Assembly: GCA_943737045.1 (NCBI GenBank)
Contig: CALSFV010000226.1
Coordinates: 62,001-126,000 of the forward strand
Direction of reading: 5' to 3'
DNA: 64,000 nt
Origin: Parapristionchus giblindavisi
Lineage: Eukaryota; Nematoda; Chromadorea; Rhabditida; Diplogasteridae
The stretch's first letter is position 1; every line of letters starts with the position of its first letter. Of this stretch, positions 40,801 to 50,751 are shown in pieces. Position numbers and translations under genes: made by a program. The notes below the pieces were generated by a model. The model did not search any database and was not told the DNA's origin. It worked only from the letters and a program-made list of their open reading frames with translations.

Positions 40801-41832
40801 TAGCTTTACATTTAATGTGCATGCAAATACATATTTGTACATATATTATAATTATTAAATTTAATACATAGGCATTGCTTATTATTGAATCCAGCTGGCA
40901 CTTCAGCAAAAAAATGTTATATAAACTGTAAAAAATCTGACCAATACATCGAGTTGACCAAACTTGGCGACGGTATCCTCAACCAATCTGGATGCGAACT
41001 TCTCATCTTTGAGATCTCCGAGAATCTGTAACAGAAAAGTTGATATATTATTTTAAAATTTGAAGCATATCTCAAGATGAACATTTCTGACTACACTCTC
41101 TCGCAAGCAAAGAAAGCGAGAGAATGTCCTCAGAGAACGAGCCAAAGAACTTACGTCTAGAACATCTTCCTTTCTTGCTCCAGCTGCCACGCACAGCGCT
41201 TTTGTCTCCTGAAGTTATATTTAGTTTAATTAAAAATATATTTAAATGCAACAATGGCAAATGTCACTAAAGGAGTGTAACGTGTATATATTTTGTATAA
41301 ATCTTTGCTTTTCTTCAGGCTGTTTCTTTGCACACACAATACGCCCAGTACATATAATACTCTCCTCTCTGATAACGCTCTCTCGCATATAGTAAAGGTG
41401 AGAGAGAGCGGTCAGAGCGCATAGTTTTACTTCAAACTCACCGCAAGCGCGTCATCCTTTCTACCAGTTATGGTCACTTTGGCTCCTTCTTTAGCGAAGA
41501 ATACGGCTGTAGAACGGCCGATTCCACTTGACGAACCTACATAATGAATTTTAATTCTATTATGTAGAGAGTAACTACAAATTGCCACCTTAATCACGAT
41601 TTTCATTTCTTTTGAGTGTTTCGACAAAGGCACACACCGAGCTTATTTTACTCTCCGCTCTGGCAACAGTCTCTCGTAGACAAAGCAAGCGAGAGAGCAT
41701 TGCAAGAGCGGAGGGTTTCAAATCAGATGACTTTGAAGGGAACATCAACTCGTATACTCTTAGGAAAGAGTTTAAATTTTCTAAAATCATAATACCTGTT
41801 ACAATAACGACTTTTCCAGCGAAGAACGACAT
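34880..41832 (-). CDS. Short-chain dehydrogenase/reductase (classical SDR), 10 exons
   Basis: Exons in coding order: 41796-41832, 41442-41536, 41155-41208, 40942-41025, 40575-40675, 36123-36222, 35679-35776, 35424-35487, 35306-35371, 34880-34993; every junction keeps phase and gives 270 residues. Cofactor motif TGSSSGIG (12-19), NNAG (92-95), NVSS with the catalytic Ser (147-148), YCTSK with Tyr 161 and Lys 165, and VNPGVV are all present, so an active NAD(P)-dependent oxidoreductase is expected; the substrate is unknown. It resembles the cytosolic worm SDRs that start MSxFAGKV. An in-frame Met 14 codons upstream (41874) is less likely because homologues start at the chosen Met. Intron 5 holds the LTR retrotransposon, whose left end is only 21 bp from exon 6. 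Confidence 0.95.
35014..35084 (+). repeat. tRNA-like module in SDR intron 9
   Basis: A box TAGCTCAGTGG and B box GGTTCGACCCC are at normal spacing. The seven-base acceptor strands pair with some G-U pairs, and the D stem GCTC/GAGC is intact. The anticodon stem does not form and the T stem has mismatches, so this is a tRNA pseudogene or SINE head, not a working tRNA. Confidence 0.65.
36244..36487 (-). repeat. 3' LTR
   Basis: On the element strand it starts TGTTGTGTACGC and ends GGACATAACA. It contains CTAATAAAGTC, a polyadenylation signal, near its end. Confidence 0.96.
36488..36496 (-). other. Polypurine tract
   Basis: On the element strand CTGCGGAGG directly abuts the 3' LTR; this is the expected plus-strand primer position. 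Confidence 0.75.
36642..38969 (-). pseudogene. Retrotransposon pol remnant: zinc knuckle, protease, reverse transcriptase, integrase core; RNase H missing
   Basis: 775 residues counted from a GTG codon that continues the gag frame. In order: CCHC zinc knuckle CTHCGKNGHTDERC (3-16), aspartic protease DTGSDLTL (64-71), reverse transcriptase with KIDFSDAYLQ (Asp 288) and YLDD (348-351), then an abrupt jump near residue 420-432 into the integrase core. RNase H and the integrase HHCC domain, several hundred residues, are absent without a frame break. In the integrase core, Asp 455 and Glu 545 are present but His 509 stands where the second catalytic Asp belongs (35 residues before the Glu). Another unusual residue is Asp 323 in the RT motif LPFDVKPAP. 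The C-terminal tail after about 680 is acidic and not recognised. Confidence 0.92.
38991..39818 (-). CDS. Retrotransposon gag (capsid-like) protein
   Basis: 275 residues. The N-terminus is a coiled-coil-prone MEMFMKMQQDFMNKQEEQNK region. The central part, FDYDADDCTFDNWYDRYRDF, is typical of gag proteins of K02A2.6-like elements, and the C-terminus is basic (KGKNRKKP). It ends at a TAG. The pol frame continues in the same reading frame just 7 codons later and begins with the zinc knuckle that normally belongs to gag. Confidence 0.9.
   Translation of the reverse strand: MPGEGEVKPEVTMATVMEMFMKMQQDFMNKQEEQNKKNNEILEMLASRETVVVNGEIKSQVTQGPSIDAMEARIVEFDYDADDCTFDNWYDRYRDFFEYDAKHLDDCNKVRILLRHLSVKCNALYRDHKAPDDVMKLSFDDTIKALMALFGKKETDFELRVRFFKLSMAMNGSTDVMEFASEVNRLYQKGNLKDIKEDQMKITMFLAGLDLPQLKSIRTQLFNAVSQKPEITFKELLERYSSLRALEREVSAVQTKSANMVTVPEDDKGKNRKKP
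39920..40173 (-). promoter_or_regulatory. Array of seven shared-loop hairpins in the retrotransposon 5' leader
   Basis: Seven inverted repeats each enclose TCACAAAG or TCACGAAG on the plus strand (CUUUGUGA or CUUCGUGA in element RNA): 39920-39940, 39941-39971, 39987-40007, 40008-40038, 40054-40082, 40099-40127, 40145-40173. Stems differ in sequence (GTACAA/TTGTAC; ACTGC+CACG/CGTG+GCAGT; GATACTACC/GGTAGTATC and others) but stay paired. The two mismatches in the plus-strand DNA (hairpins 5 and 7) become G-U pairs in the element's sense RNA. The first two hairpins are tandemly duplicated as the next two. Position between the primer site and gag suits a packaging, dimerisation or translation signal. 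Confidence 0.8.
40247..40264 (-). other. Primer-binding site
   Basis: On the element strand TGGCGACCAGGATCTTTG begins two bases after the 5' LTR. It starts with TGG, as expected for pairing with a tRNA CCA end; the tRNA would end GGTCGCCA. The exact tRNA cannot be named from this window. Confidence 0.8.
40267..40510 (-). repeat. 5' LTR
   Basis: Identical to the LTR at 36244-36487 by direct reading. The promoter for the element should lie here; no clear TATA box was singled out. Confidence 0.96.
41636..41722. mobile_element. Small MITE, CTCTCCGCTCTGGCAA family
   Basis: Inverted arms CTCTCCGCTCTGGCAACAGT / GCATTGCAAGAGCGGAG around CTCTCTCG...CGAGAGAG, preceded by GGCACACACCGAGCT. Lies in SDR intron 1. 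Fragments with CTCTCTCG also occur in introns 2 and 3 (41360-41425, 41090-41130). Confidence 0.7.
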
Positions 41833-42301
41833 AGCGAGTATGAAAAAAACTGAATCAATAGGTATGGACGGCAAGATGATAAGAGGAGAAGAAAACCTTT
41901 GAAAGACAAGACAAACTATAAACTATAGTGGTTTGCGCGCGAAGACATTTGAACATGGGAGTGAAACAGTGAAATGAGAGGCACAACGAGATATGAAAGG
42001 AATATGATGAGAGATTGCACAAAACGAGAGAGTCAGACATTTCGAATTCTGCACATGAGGGAATAGTTTCACAAGGAGAAATTGAAATGTAAACTGAGGT
42101 ACTTACTTGCTTGATGTTTGTTCTGTCAATCCATCGTAGAATAAGTTTTCTCCATCCTTGAGTGGGATAACAGAAGGATATGTATTAGGGGGCAGGTGGG
42201 GTGCAGACTTGACGAGATGTGATGCGATCTCTGTTTAGCAGTTGCGAAAATGAAGTAAACAACAAACACCTCCACTCTGAGTCTTCACTCTCTCTTCGAG
42301 T
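41833..42301. other. Upstream region of the SDR gene
   Basis: No gene is seen. This should hold the SDR promoter. It ends at the (TA)n tract that borders the nested palindrome complex. Confidence 0.5.
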
Positions 42302-43289
42302 TATATATATGAGCGGTATCACGAGAGACTGCGGGAGGCTCGGAATAATTTTCGAAAAAGTATTTTTGATTTCTTTGAAACTTTTATATGTGAGTACACA
42401 GGAGACAAGAAAATTATTGATCCCGGTCCCAGGTCTCAAAGCCGGCTTTTAGGTATTTGACGGTTCTAAAATTCGAAAAATCATAACTTCTTTCAAAATT
42501 AGTCTGGAAAGCTGTTCGGCAACTCAAAAAATGTAGAAAAATATGACAAAAAACTTTTCTTTTGGATGTGTAATGCGCAAAACAAATAGAAAAAAGTTGT
42601 GATTAAAAAACCTTTTTTTAAATCACAAAAATAATTTTTTCGTATCTTAGATGCCAGAAGGCGCAGAATTTCTATGCAGATTATTAAAGATCAGAGCAAG
42701 ATTAGTTAATAAAAAAATGAAAAAAATAAAAAAAGGTATAAGACACTATCTGAGAAAATCGACATAGGTGCGGTATCGATGAAAAATAGATTTTTTTGTT
42801 TTATGTATGATAATTACAGGCTCCATGAGTGTAGTTAACCGGTACTTGGAAATTCCTTCCAATTGAAAATTCGCTTCAGGAGGTGACCACCACGATTTGG
42901 CGCCTTTTCCTAAAAAGTTTATTTCGAATCCAATCGATTGGGGAGTCGATGCAATCGACTTCTTGGCAAATTCTAAGAAACTATTGTTGAGGAGAGTTTT
43001 TCGATCAACGGATAACGAAGGCTGGAATTGGGAATTTTCGAAAAAAAATTTACATTAAATTAATTCTCACTATTTTCCCATGGGGCAGGAAAACTTTTTA
43101 TTTGCTTAATAGCTTCTACATATAGCACGCCGTAAACTAAATATTTTGCACTAGGTGCGCGGAATAATTTTTTCCCTACAAAACGCATTTTTTTATTTTT
43201 AGGGGTTAAATTTTGCCTTGATAAATAAAATGGCCATTCCGGAGCATTATTTAAAATAACTGGAAAAATTCTGCATTTTTTATTATTTT

Positions 43290-44050
43290 TTTAGAATATT
43301 TTTTGCAAAAAAAGATTTGGACAAAATTGCACGGCAATTTTTGGGCCATTTTCAAAGTGGACATAAAATTGCTCGAGCAATTTTCTGTCCACTTTTTCTG
43401 CCTCTCCATCATCGTTTACCCGGCTTGTTTGGGCCATTTTCAAAGTGGACAGCAAATTGCTCGAGCAATTTTCTGTCCACTTTTTTCTGCCTCTCCTTCA
43501 TCGTTTACCCGGGTTGTGTGCAAAAGATGACAGCATCGGAGAGGATTCGATCCAACAACCTTTCGATTACGAGTCAGACACGTAACCAATGGGCCATTCG
43601 GTCGTTTTCGTTGCTCCTCTCATTCTCTCATTATCATTCTTTCCTCATTCTTTCTTTATTGTTCATTCATTTTTTCTTTCTCATTCTTTTTTTTTCTCAT
43701 TCTCATTCTTCATTGATAGGAATGAGTGGAGCAATGAAAACGACCGAATGGCCCATTGGTTACGTGTCTGACTCGTAATCGAAAGGTTGTTGGATCGAAT
43801 CCTCTCCGATGCTGTCATCTTTTGCACACAACCCGGGTAAACGATGATGGAGAATTAGAAAAAGTGGACAGAAAATTGCTCGAGCAATTCTCTGTCCACT
43901 TTGAAAATGGCCCAAACAAGCCGGGTAAACGATGATGGAGAGGCAGAAAAAGTGGACAGAAAATTGCTCGAGCAATTTTATGTCCACTTTGAAAATGGCC
44001 CAAAAATTGCCGTGCACTTTTTTTCCCGTATTTTTTTGCTTTTTTAAAAT
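43290..44050. mobile_element. Palindromic element with a tRNA-like module and tandem units in each arm
   Basis: The arms meet near 43670. Each arm has two units of about 105 bp containing AAAATTGCTCGAGCAATTTT and CATCGTTTACCCGG, then a tRNA-like module. Right arm, plus strand: A box TGGCCCATTGG (43749-43759), anticodon-loop-like CTCGTAA, B-box-like GGATCGAATCC (43792-43802). The left arm is its mirror (43530-43605). Confidence 0.8.
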
Positions 44051-44133
44051 TTTCTGATCAAAGATCAAAAGCAATATAAAAATGGCCGATACTCTGTCAA
44101 TTTAAAAAAAAAGGGCAACAATTTTCGTCATTA

Positions 44134-45617
44134 AGACACCGGCTCAGTCAGATTCGAGGGTTGAGCCACTGACCCCGGACATCGACCTCACCGATTTGGC
44201 TCAAATTTTTTTTGTGGATACCCCCATGAGCCCCCATCACCAAATGGGTATTCATTAGGGCTGGATCCTTGAAACACAGAAGTGGCGGGTTCTCGAAATT
44301 TGAAAACTCGATTTTCACCAAACAAAAATGGAGCGACCTAGGACCAATGTTAGTGTCGATTAATTATAAGTATAAATAGACAACAAAAACTTGCTATACG
44401 ACGGTCCGGAGATCCGATCGCAAACTGATTTTTTTAACTTCTCAAAACATTCTAAAATTAATTAAAATTTTAAAACAAAAAACGGCAGCCCAATTTATGC
44501 ATCATTTTATAGAGAAAAAAATTCCGCGTCAAATGAGGCAAAAAACTAAAAAATCGATCGACCCGTGTTTTGAGATAAATGAACCTGAAGACGACCCGAA
44601 AATATTTTTGCTTTCAAAACCCCGCATGTTTGTACTCATATTGAAGAGCTCGTCGAGTAGAACAACTTTCGTTTTGTACGTTTTGTCTGAAACTCATGCA
44701 CAAGAGAAATACATGAGTTTAATTTTTTCTCACAGTTTTTCAGTCAATTTAGAGAAAATCGAAAGTAAAATATTTTTTGTGTACAAAGTGATTACGCCTA
44801 TATTGTAGAACTCAAAAATCCATACTTAATTTGTTGTTTAACGAAAAAGAATTGTTGGCACCTATTCTGAAAAACAAGGCCTCTAAAGTGGTCATGAAAA
44901 AAAGTTGTCGAAACCTTGCCATGTTTATACTCATTTTAAAGAACTCGTCGAGTACATCATTTTTCATGTTGGTCGTATTCTATGAAAGTGGTTTGTTCTC
45001 AAGATACAAGCGATAAAAAAGATTTGGATTCGATAAATCTAAATTCATGTATTTCTCTTGTACATGAGTTTCATACAAAACGTTCAACATGAAAGTTGTT
45101 CTACTCGAAGAGTTCTTCAATATGAGCACAAACATGAGGGGGTTTGAAAACAAAAATATTTTCGGGTCGTCTTCAGGTTCATTTATCTCAAAACACGGGT
45201 CGATCGATTTTTTAGTTTTTTGCCTCATTTGACGTGGAATTTTTTTCTCTATAAAATGATGCATAAATTGGGCTGCCTTTTTTTGTTTTAAAATTTTAAT
45301 TAATTTTAGAATGTTTTGAGAAGTTAAAAAAATCAGTTTGCGATCGGATCTCCGGACCGTCGTATAGCAAGTTTTTGTTGTCTATTTATACTTATAATTA
45401 ATCGACACTAACATTGGTCCTAGATCGCTCCATTTTTGTTTGGTGAAAATCGAGTTTTCAAATTTCGAGAACCCGCCACTTCTGTGTTTCAAGGATCCAG
45501 CCCTAATGAATACCCATTTGGTGATGGGGGCTCATGGGGGTATCCACAAAAAAATTTTGAGCCAAATCGGTGAGGTCGATGTCCGGCACTACCTGGAATC
45601 TCGCTGAGCCGTTGTCT
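44134..45617. mobile_element. Palindromic element, AGACACCGGCTCAG ends, TA target, copy 1
   Basis: 1484 bp, flanked by TA. The arms meet near 44880-44900. It shares ends, length and arm sequence with 48489-49973. Frames in the arms (44497-44808, 44980-45264) are mirror copies and not genes. Confidence 0.85.
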
Positions 45618-46576
45618 TAATTGAAATTCATAAAAATTGTTCCTGCAATACCAAATTTCAGCTTCCGTGCACCTGGTGCAAAATATTTAGTTTACAGCGT
45701 GTTATATTATATTACACCTTTGGTTTAAAATTCATAATTTTTTAAAACTACGAATTATATGAACTTATCATTTTTTATAACGAATTCGTGAATTATTCGT
45801 GAATTATGGTGTGCTCCTACAGTAATCCCTAATTAGTTAATTTGTTTTTTTTTCGCTAGTTTTAAGCATATTTTCTGCGCTTTTATTTACAATATTAGAT
45901 GTATATGATTATTCTGCACCATCGGAGTGCAACTGCACGGTATATGTGGTGATTACATTACTGATCGTACTTGTACTGTACGTGTACGGTAATTTATGAG
46001 CTCTCTATTATTCTCTGATAGGTCTATATAACCGATAAGAAAGAGTACGGAACGGCATGAGTATGGTAACAAACTCGCAAGCTGGCTCGGATACGAAAGT
46101 GAATAAAAATTACAGTACAAGTACGATCAGTAATGTAATCACACAGCATTTCGAGAGCGCTCATGGTGTAACAGAGAAAAAGGTAGAGCGAAAAAGAGAG
46201 AGAACACGCAAAAGTGAGAGACGCAGACGACGAGAGCCACACCACGGTGCAGTCATACCGTAATTTTTTTGGCATTTTGCCAAAATTTCAATGCGCGCTC
46301 TCACTGTGTTATAGAAACGCTGTGTAATCACCACATATACCGTGCAGTTGCACTCCGATGGTGCAGAATAATCATATACATCTAATATTGTAAAGAAAAG
46401 CGCAGAAAATATGCTTAAAACTAGCGAAAAAACCAAATTAACTAATTAGGGATTGCTGTAGGAGCCCACCATAATTCACGAATTCGTTATAAAAATGATT
46501 AGTTCATATAATTCGTATTTAAAAAAAAATTATGAATTTTAAACCAAAGGTGTAATATAATATGTAGAAGCTATTA

Positions 46577-48486
46577 ACACGGGTCTCCCGTAAAAGTGTA
46601 TCAAAATCTCCCCCTGTTGCCACTAGGAAAAATTTTCCTCTCGGATTTGGATGAAAGTCGATTGGTGGATGTGGTTGGGGGTCATGAGAAGACCTATCGA
46701 CTTGATTTGGCGAAAATCGCAGATTATCGATTTTTTGTGATCTACCACGGAAATTGCCATAACTCGGTTCATTTTCATCGTACAGAGACCGGACAGGAGT
46801 CATTAGAATCCTATTAGTATGCTCTACAAAAAAGGTTTTCGACACATACTGGCGGAAAACCCGTCTTCAATGTGTTTCACCGAAAAAACTGATTTTTCGA
46901 TTAGAAAAGTGAGTGTTTCTCGAAAATTTCTCAAAAAGATTATAAATTTTATTGCACCAGTGGATTAGCCGCACCAGATATAGGGTACGTATGTAGTTCA
47001 TTTGACTCATCTCTGGCTTCGGGACATCGAAATATAAAGTACTCCCGGACTTAGTCATTTTTTTCAAAAAAATGGTTTTTTGACCATAAATCGCTTCAAA
47101 TTGGTCGTAGACACTATTTTAAAAAAGGAAAATGAAGCTCTCAATAAGCACAACAAAATATATTTATATGATTATCACGCTGGAGATCATCATTCCCGAG
47201 CTATAATACGATTTTCTCAATTTGAAGGAAGAATCCGAATTTTCGTTATCTTTGTTTACATTCGAGATTTTATTATTAGTAGCATAATCTTTCAAAAATA
47301 GTATGAGTTAGAATACTTTTTACGCAACTTAAAAAGTTCACATAGAATAGAAATTGAGAATACAGAGAGAGAATAAATTAAATTGAGAATAAATTGAGAA
47401 TATTTGAGAATAAATTGAAAATACATTGAGAATAGAAGAACAATTGAGAATAAAAGAAGAAGGCAGTAACGGGGGCAGAACCAAAAGAGATGTGGCGCTC
47501 ATCAAGAACTTCATAAATGAGTGGGAGAAGGAGGTAGATGAGGATGGAGCATTCATCGAGGATGAAGTGGCAGCGCACGAGGATGATCGGATTATCACCC
47601 CTGATGAGATCTACGATTGGATTCACAATGAGAAGAACAATCTGTTCCCGGATGATGGCCCTGACATATCTAGTGAACTCGTATTCGATCAGTAAATGAA
47701 CCCGCCGTTCCATTCTCAATTTCTATTCTATGTAAACTTTTTAAGTTGCGTAAAAGTATCTAACTCATGGTTTTTTTGATAAAATTATGCTACTAATAAT
47801 AAAATCTCGATTGTAAAGAAAGATAACGAAAATTCGGATTCTTCATTCAAATTGAGAAAATCGTATTATAGCTCGGGAATGATGATCTCCAGCGTGATAA
47901 TCATATAAATATATTTTGTTGTGCTTATTGAGAGCTTCATTTTCCTTTTTTAAAATAGTGTCTACGACCAATTTGAAGCGATTTATGGTCAAAAAACCAT
48001 TTTTTTGAAAAAAATGACTAAGTCCGGGAGTACTTTATATTTCGATGTCCCGAAGCCAGAGATGAGTCAAATGAACTACATACTTACCCTATATCTGGTG
48101 CGGCGAATCCACTGGTGCAATAAAATTTATAATCTTTTTGAGAAATTTTCGAGAAACACTCACTTTTCTAATCGAAAAATCAGTTTTTTGGGTGAAACAC
48201 ATTGAAGACGGGTTTTCCGCCAGTATGTGTCGAAAACCTTTTTTGTAGAGCATACTAATAGGATTCTAATGACTCCTGTCCGGTCTCTGTACGATGAAAA
48301 TGAACCGAGTTATGGCAATTTCCGTGGTAGATCACAAAAAATCGATAATCTGCGATTTTGGTTAAATCAAGTCGATAGGTCTTCTCATGACCTCCAACCA
48401 CATCCACCAATCGACTTTCATCCAAATCCGAGAGAAAATTTTTTCCTAGTGGCAGGCGCTCATACACTTTTACCGGAGACCCGTGT
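46577..48486. mobile_element. Palindromic element, ACACGGGTCTCC ends, TA target, with coding-like loop
   Basis: 1910 bp; ends ACACGGGTCTCCCGTAAAAG and its near complement, flanked by TA. The arms (about 46577-47400 and 47700-48486) are inverted copies. The loop is unique and contains the acidic frame 47426-47695. The right-hand TA is shared with the next element, so the two were inserted one beside the other. Confidence 0.85.
47426..47695 (+). CDS. Acidic open reading frame in a palindrome loop, function unknown
   Basis: 89 residues. The first dozen codons come from the ATTGAGAATAA repeats around it. The rest (from about RDVALIKNF) is an acidic, protein-like sequence with NEWEKEVDEDGAFIEDE and ITPDEIYDWIHNEKNN, ending at TAA. 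It is the only part of the element without a mirror copy. It may be a host exon captured by the element or a remnant of a former transposase-type gene. No acceptor or promoter was identified, so expression is uncertain. Confidence 0.4.
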   Translation: MRIEEQLRIKEEGSNGGRTKRDVALIKNFINEWEKEVDEDGAFIEDEVAAHEDDRIITPDEIYDWIHNEKNNLFPDDGPDISSELVFDQ

Positions 48487-48488
48487 TA

Positions 48489-49973
48489 AGACATCGGCTC
48501 AGTAAGATTCCAGGAAGTGCCGGACATCGACCTCACCGATTTGGCCCAAATTTTTTTTATGGATACCCCCATGGGCCCCTATCACAAAATGGGTATTCAT
48601 TTGGGCTGGTTCCTTGAAACACAGATGTGGCGGGTTTTCGAAATTTGAAAACTCGATTTTCACCAGAAAAAAATGGAGCGACCTAGGACCAATGTTAGTG
48701 TCGATTAATTATAAGTGTAAATAGACAACAAAAACTGGCTATACGACGGTCCGGAGATCCGATCGCAAACTGATTTTTTTACCTCCTCAAAACATTCTAA
48801 AATTAATTAAAATTTTAAAACAAAAAAGTGCAGTCCAATTTTTGCCTTATCTTATAGAGCAAAAAATTCCGCGTCGAATAAGGGGAAAAAATCAAAAATC
48901 GAAGGACCCGTCTTTTGAGCTAAATGAACCTGAAGATGACCCGAAAATATTTTTGTTTTCAAACCCCCTCATGTTTGTACTCATATTGAAGAGCTCGTCG
49001 AGTAGAACAACTTTCATGTTGAACGTTTTGTCTGAAACTCATGTACAAGAGAAATACATAAATTAAGATTTATTGGATCGAAATCTTTATTATCGCTTGT
49101 ATCTTGAGAACAAACGACTTTCATAGAATACGACCAACATAAACAATGATGTACTTAGCGAGTACTTTAAAATGAGTATAAACATGGCAAGGTTTCGACA
49201 ACTTTTTTTTTCAATACTAATTTCCAGGCCATTTTTTCAGTATGGGGGTCTACAATTTTTTTTCGTGAAACAATAAAGTAAGTATGGATTTTTGCTTTCT
49301 ACAATATGGCCGTAATCGCTTTGTACACAAAAAATATTTTACTTTCGTTTTACTCAAAATTGTGTGAACAACCGTGCGAATAAATAAAACTCATGTATTT
49401 CTCTTGCACATGAGTTTCAGACAAAACCTTCAACATGAAAGTTGTTCTACTCGACGAGCTCTTCAATATGTGTACAAACATGAGGGGGTTTGAAAACAAA
49501 AATATTTTCGGGTCATCTTCAGGTTCATTTATCTCAAAAGACGGGTCCTTCGATTTTTGATTTTTTTACCTTATTCGACGCGGAATTTTTTGCTCTATAA
49601 GATAAGGCAAAAATTGGACTGCACTTTTTTGTTTTAAAATTTTAAATAATTTTAGAATGTTTTGAGGAGGTAAAAAAATCAGTTTGCGATCGGATCTCCG
49701 GACCGTCGTATAGCCAGTTTTTGTTCCCTATTTATACTTATAATTAATCGACACTAACATTCGTCCTAGGTCGCTCCATTTTTTTCTGGTGAAAATCGAG
49801 TTTTCAAATTTCGAAAACCCGCCACATCTGTGTTTCAAGGAACCAGCCGAAATGAATACCCATTTTGTGATGGGGGCCCATGGGGGTATCCATAAAAAAA
49901 TTTTGGGCCAAATCGGTGAGGTCGATGTCCGGGGTCACTGGCTCAACCCTCGAATCTTACTGAGCCGGTGTCT
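48489..49973. mobile_element. Palindromic element, AGACATCGGCTCAG ends, TA target, copy 2
   Basis: 1485 bp, a close copy of 44134-45617 in the other arm of the host element, flanked by TA. Confidence 0.85.
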
Positions 49974-50486
49974 TAAGCAAATATAAAGTTTTCCTGCCCC
50001 ATGGGAAAATAGTGAGAATTAATTTAATGTAAAAATGTTTTATAAAATTCCCAATTCCAGCCTTCGTTATCCGTTGATCGAAAAACTCTCCTCAACAATA
50101 GTTTCTTAGAATTAGCCAAGGAGTCGATTGCATCCACTCCCGAATCGATTGGATTCGAAATAAACTTTTTAGGAAAAGGCACCAAATCGTGGTGTGGTCA
50201 CCTCCTGAAGCGAATTTTGAATTGGAAGGAATTTCCAAGTACCGGTTAACTACACTCATGGAGCCTGTAATTATCATACATAAAACAAAAAAATCTATTT
50301 TTCATCGATACCAAAAATTATCCCAGTTGTTGAATTCTCTCAGATAGTGTTTTGTATGGTGTTTTTTTTCTCACAAAATCAACCTGAAGACGACCCGAAA
50401 ATAATTTTGTTTTCAAACGCTCTCATGTTTGTACTCATATTGAAGAACTCGTCGAGTAAAACAACTTTCATGTTGAACGTTTTGTC

Positions 50487-50751
50487 CTCCGGTATTTTTT
50501 GCTCGCGGGGTACACCGCGAGGTGCACCACGGTGTGGAAGGGACGGTGTGCCTCGCGGGGTGGACGTTAAATCTCGCGGGGCACACCGTCCCTCTTGCCC
50601 CGCGAGGCACGCCGTCTTCCACCTCGCGGGGCTCCCCGTCTAGAGGCTGCAGCTCGCGAGGTACCCCGTCTAAGTGTTCTACCCCGCGGTGTACCTCGCG
50701 AGGTACACCACGGGATTGAACGGTGTGCGCCGTGAGTAAAAAATACCGGAG
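50487..50751. mobile_element. GC-rich MITE, CTCCGGTATTTTTTGCTCGCG ends
   Basis: 265 bp, far more GC-rich than its surroundings, with ends CTCCGGTATTTTTTG and GTAAAAAATACCGGAG. The interior is a chain of short complementary blocks such as CTCGCGGGGTACACC and GAGGTACACCACGG. It splits the sequence TTTTGTC/TGAAACTC that is intact in the related elements at 44680 and 49030, which confirms an insertion. Confidence 0.75.

Larger units (their letters stand above)
42739..50354. mobile_element. Palindromic element with CACTATCTGAGA ends (family X), interrupted copy
   Basis: Ends TAAGACACTATCTGAGA and TCTCAGATAGTGTTTTG, flanked by TA on both sides. Arms share ACAGGCTCCATGAGTG and GGCAGGAAAACTTTTTATTT with the uninterrupted copy at 58255-59756 (1.5 kb), so this copy has grown to 7.6 kb by four insertions: 43290-44050 and 44134-45617 in the left arm, 46577-48486 and 48489-49973 in the right. 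The core with the symmetry centre is about 45620-46576. Confidence 0.85.

Noticed and set aside
43741..43816. Functional threonine-type tRNA with CGT anticodon
   Set aside because: The loop CTCGTAA is tRNA-like but the acceptor stem is not convincing, and it is duplicated as mirror copies in a transposable element.
43317..44074. Frames of 153 and 104 residues with repeated FCPLFLPLHHRLPG
   Set aside because: These are tandem units and mirror copies in a palindromic element, not a protein gene.
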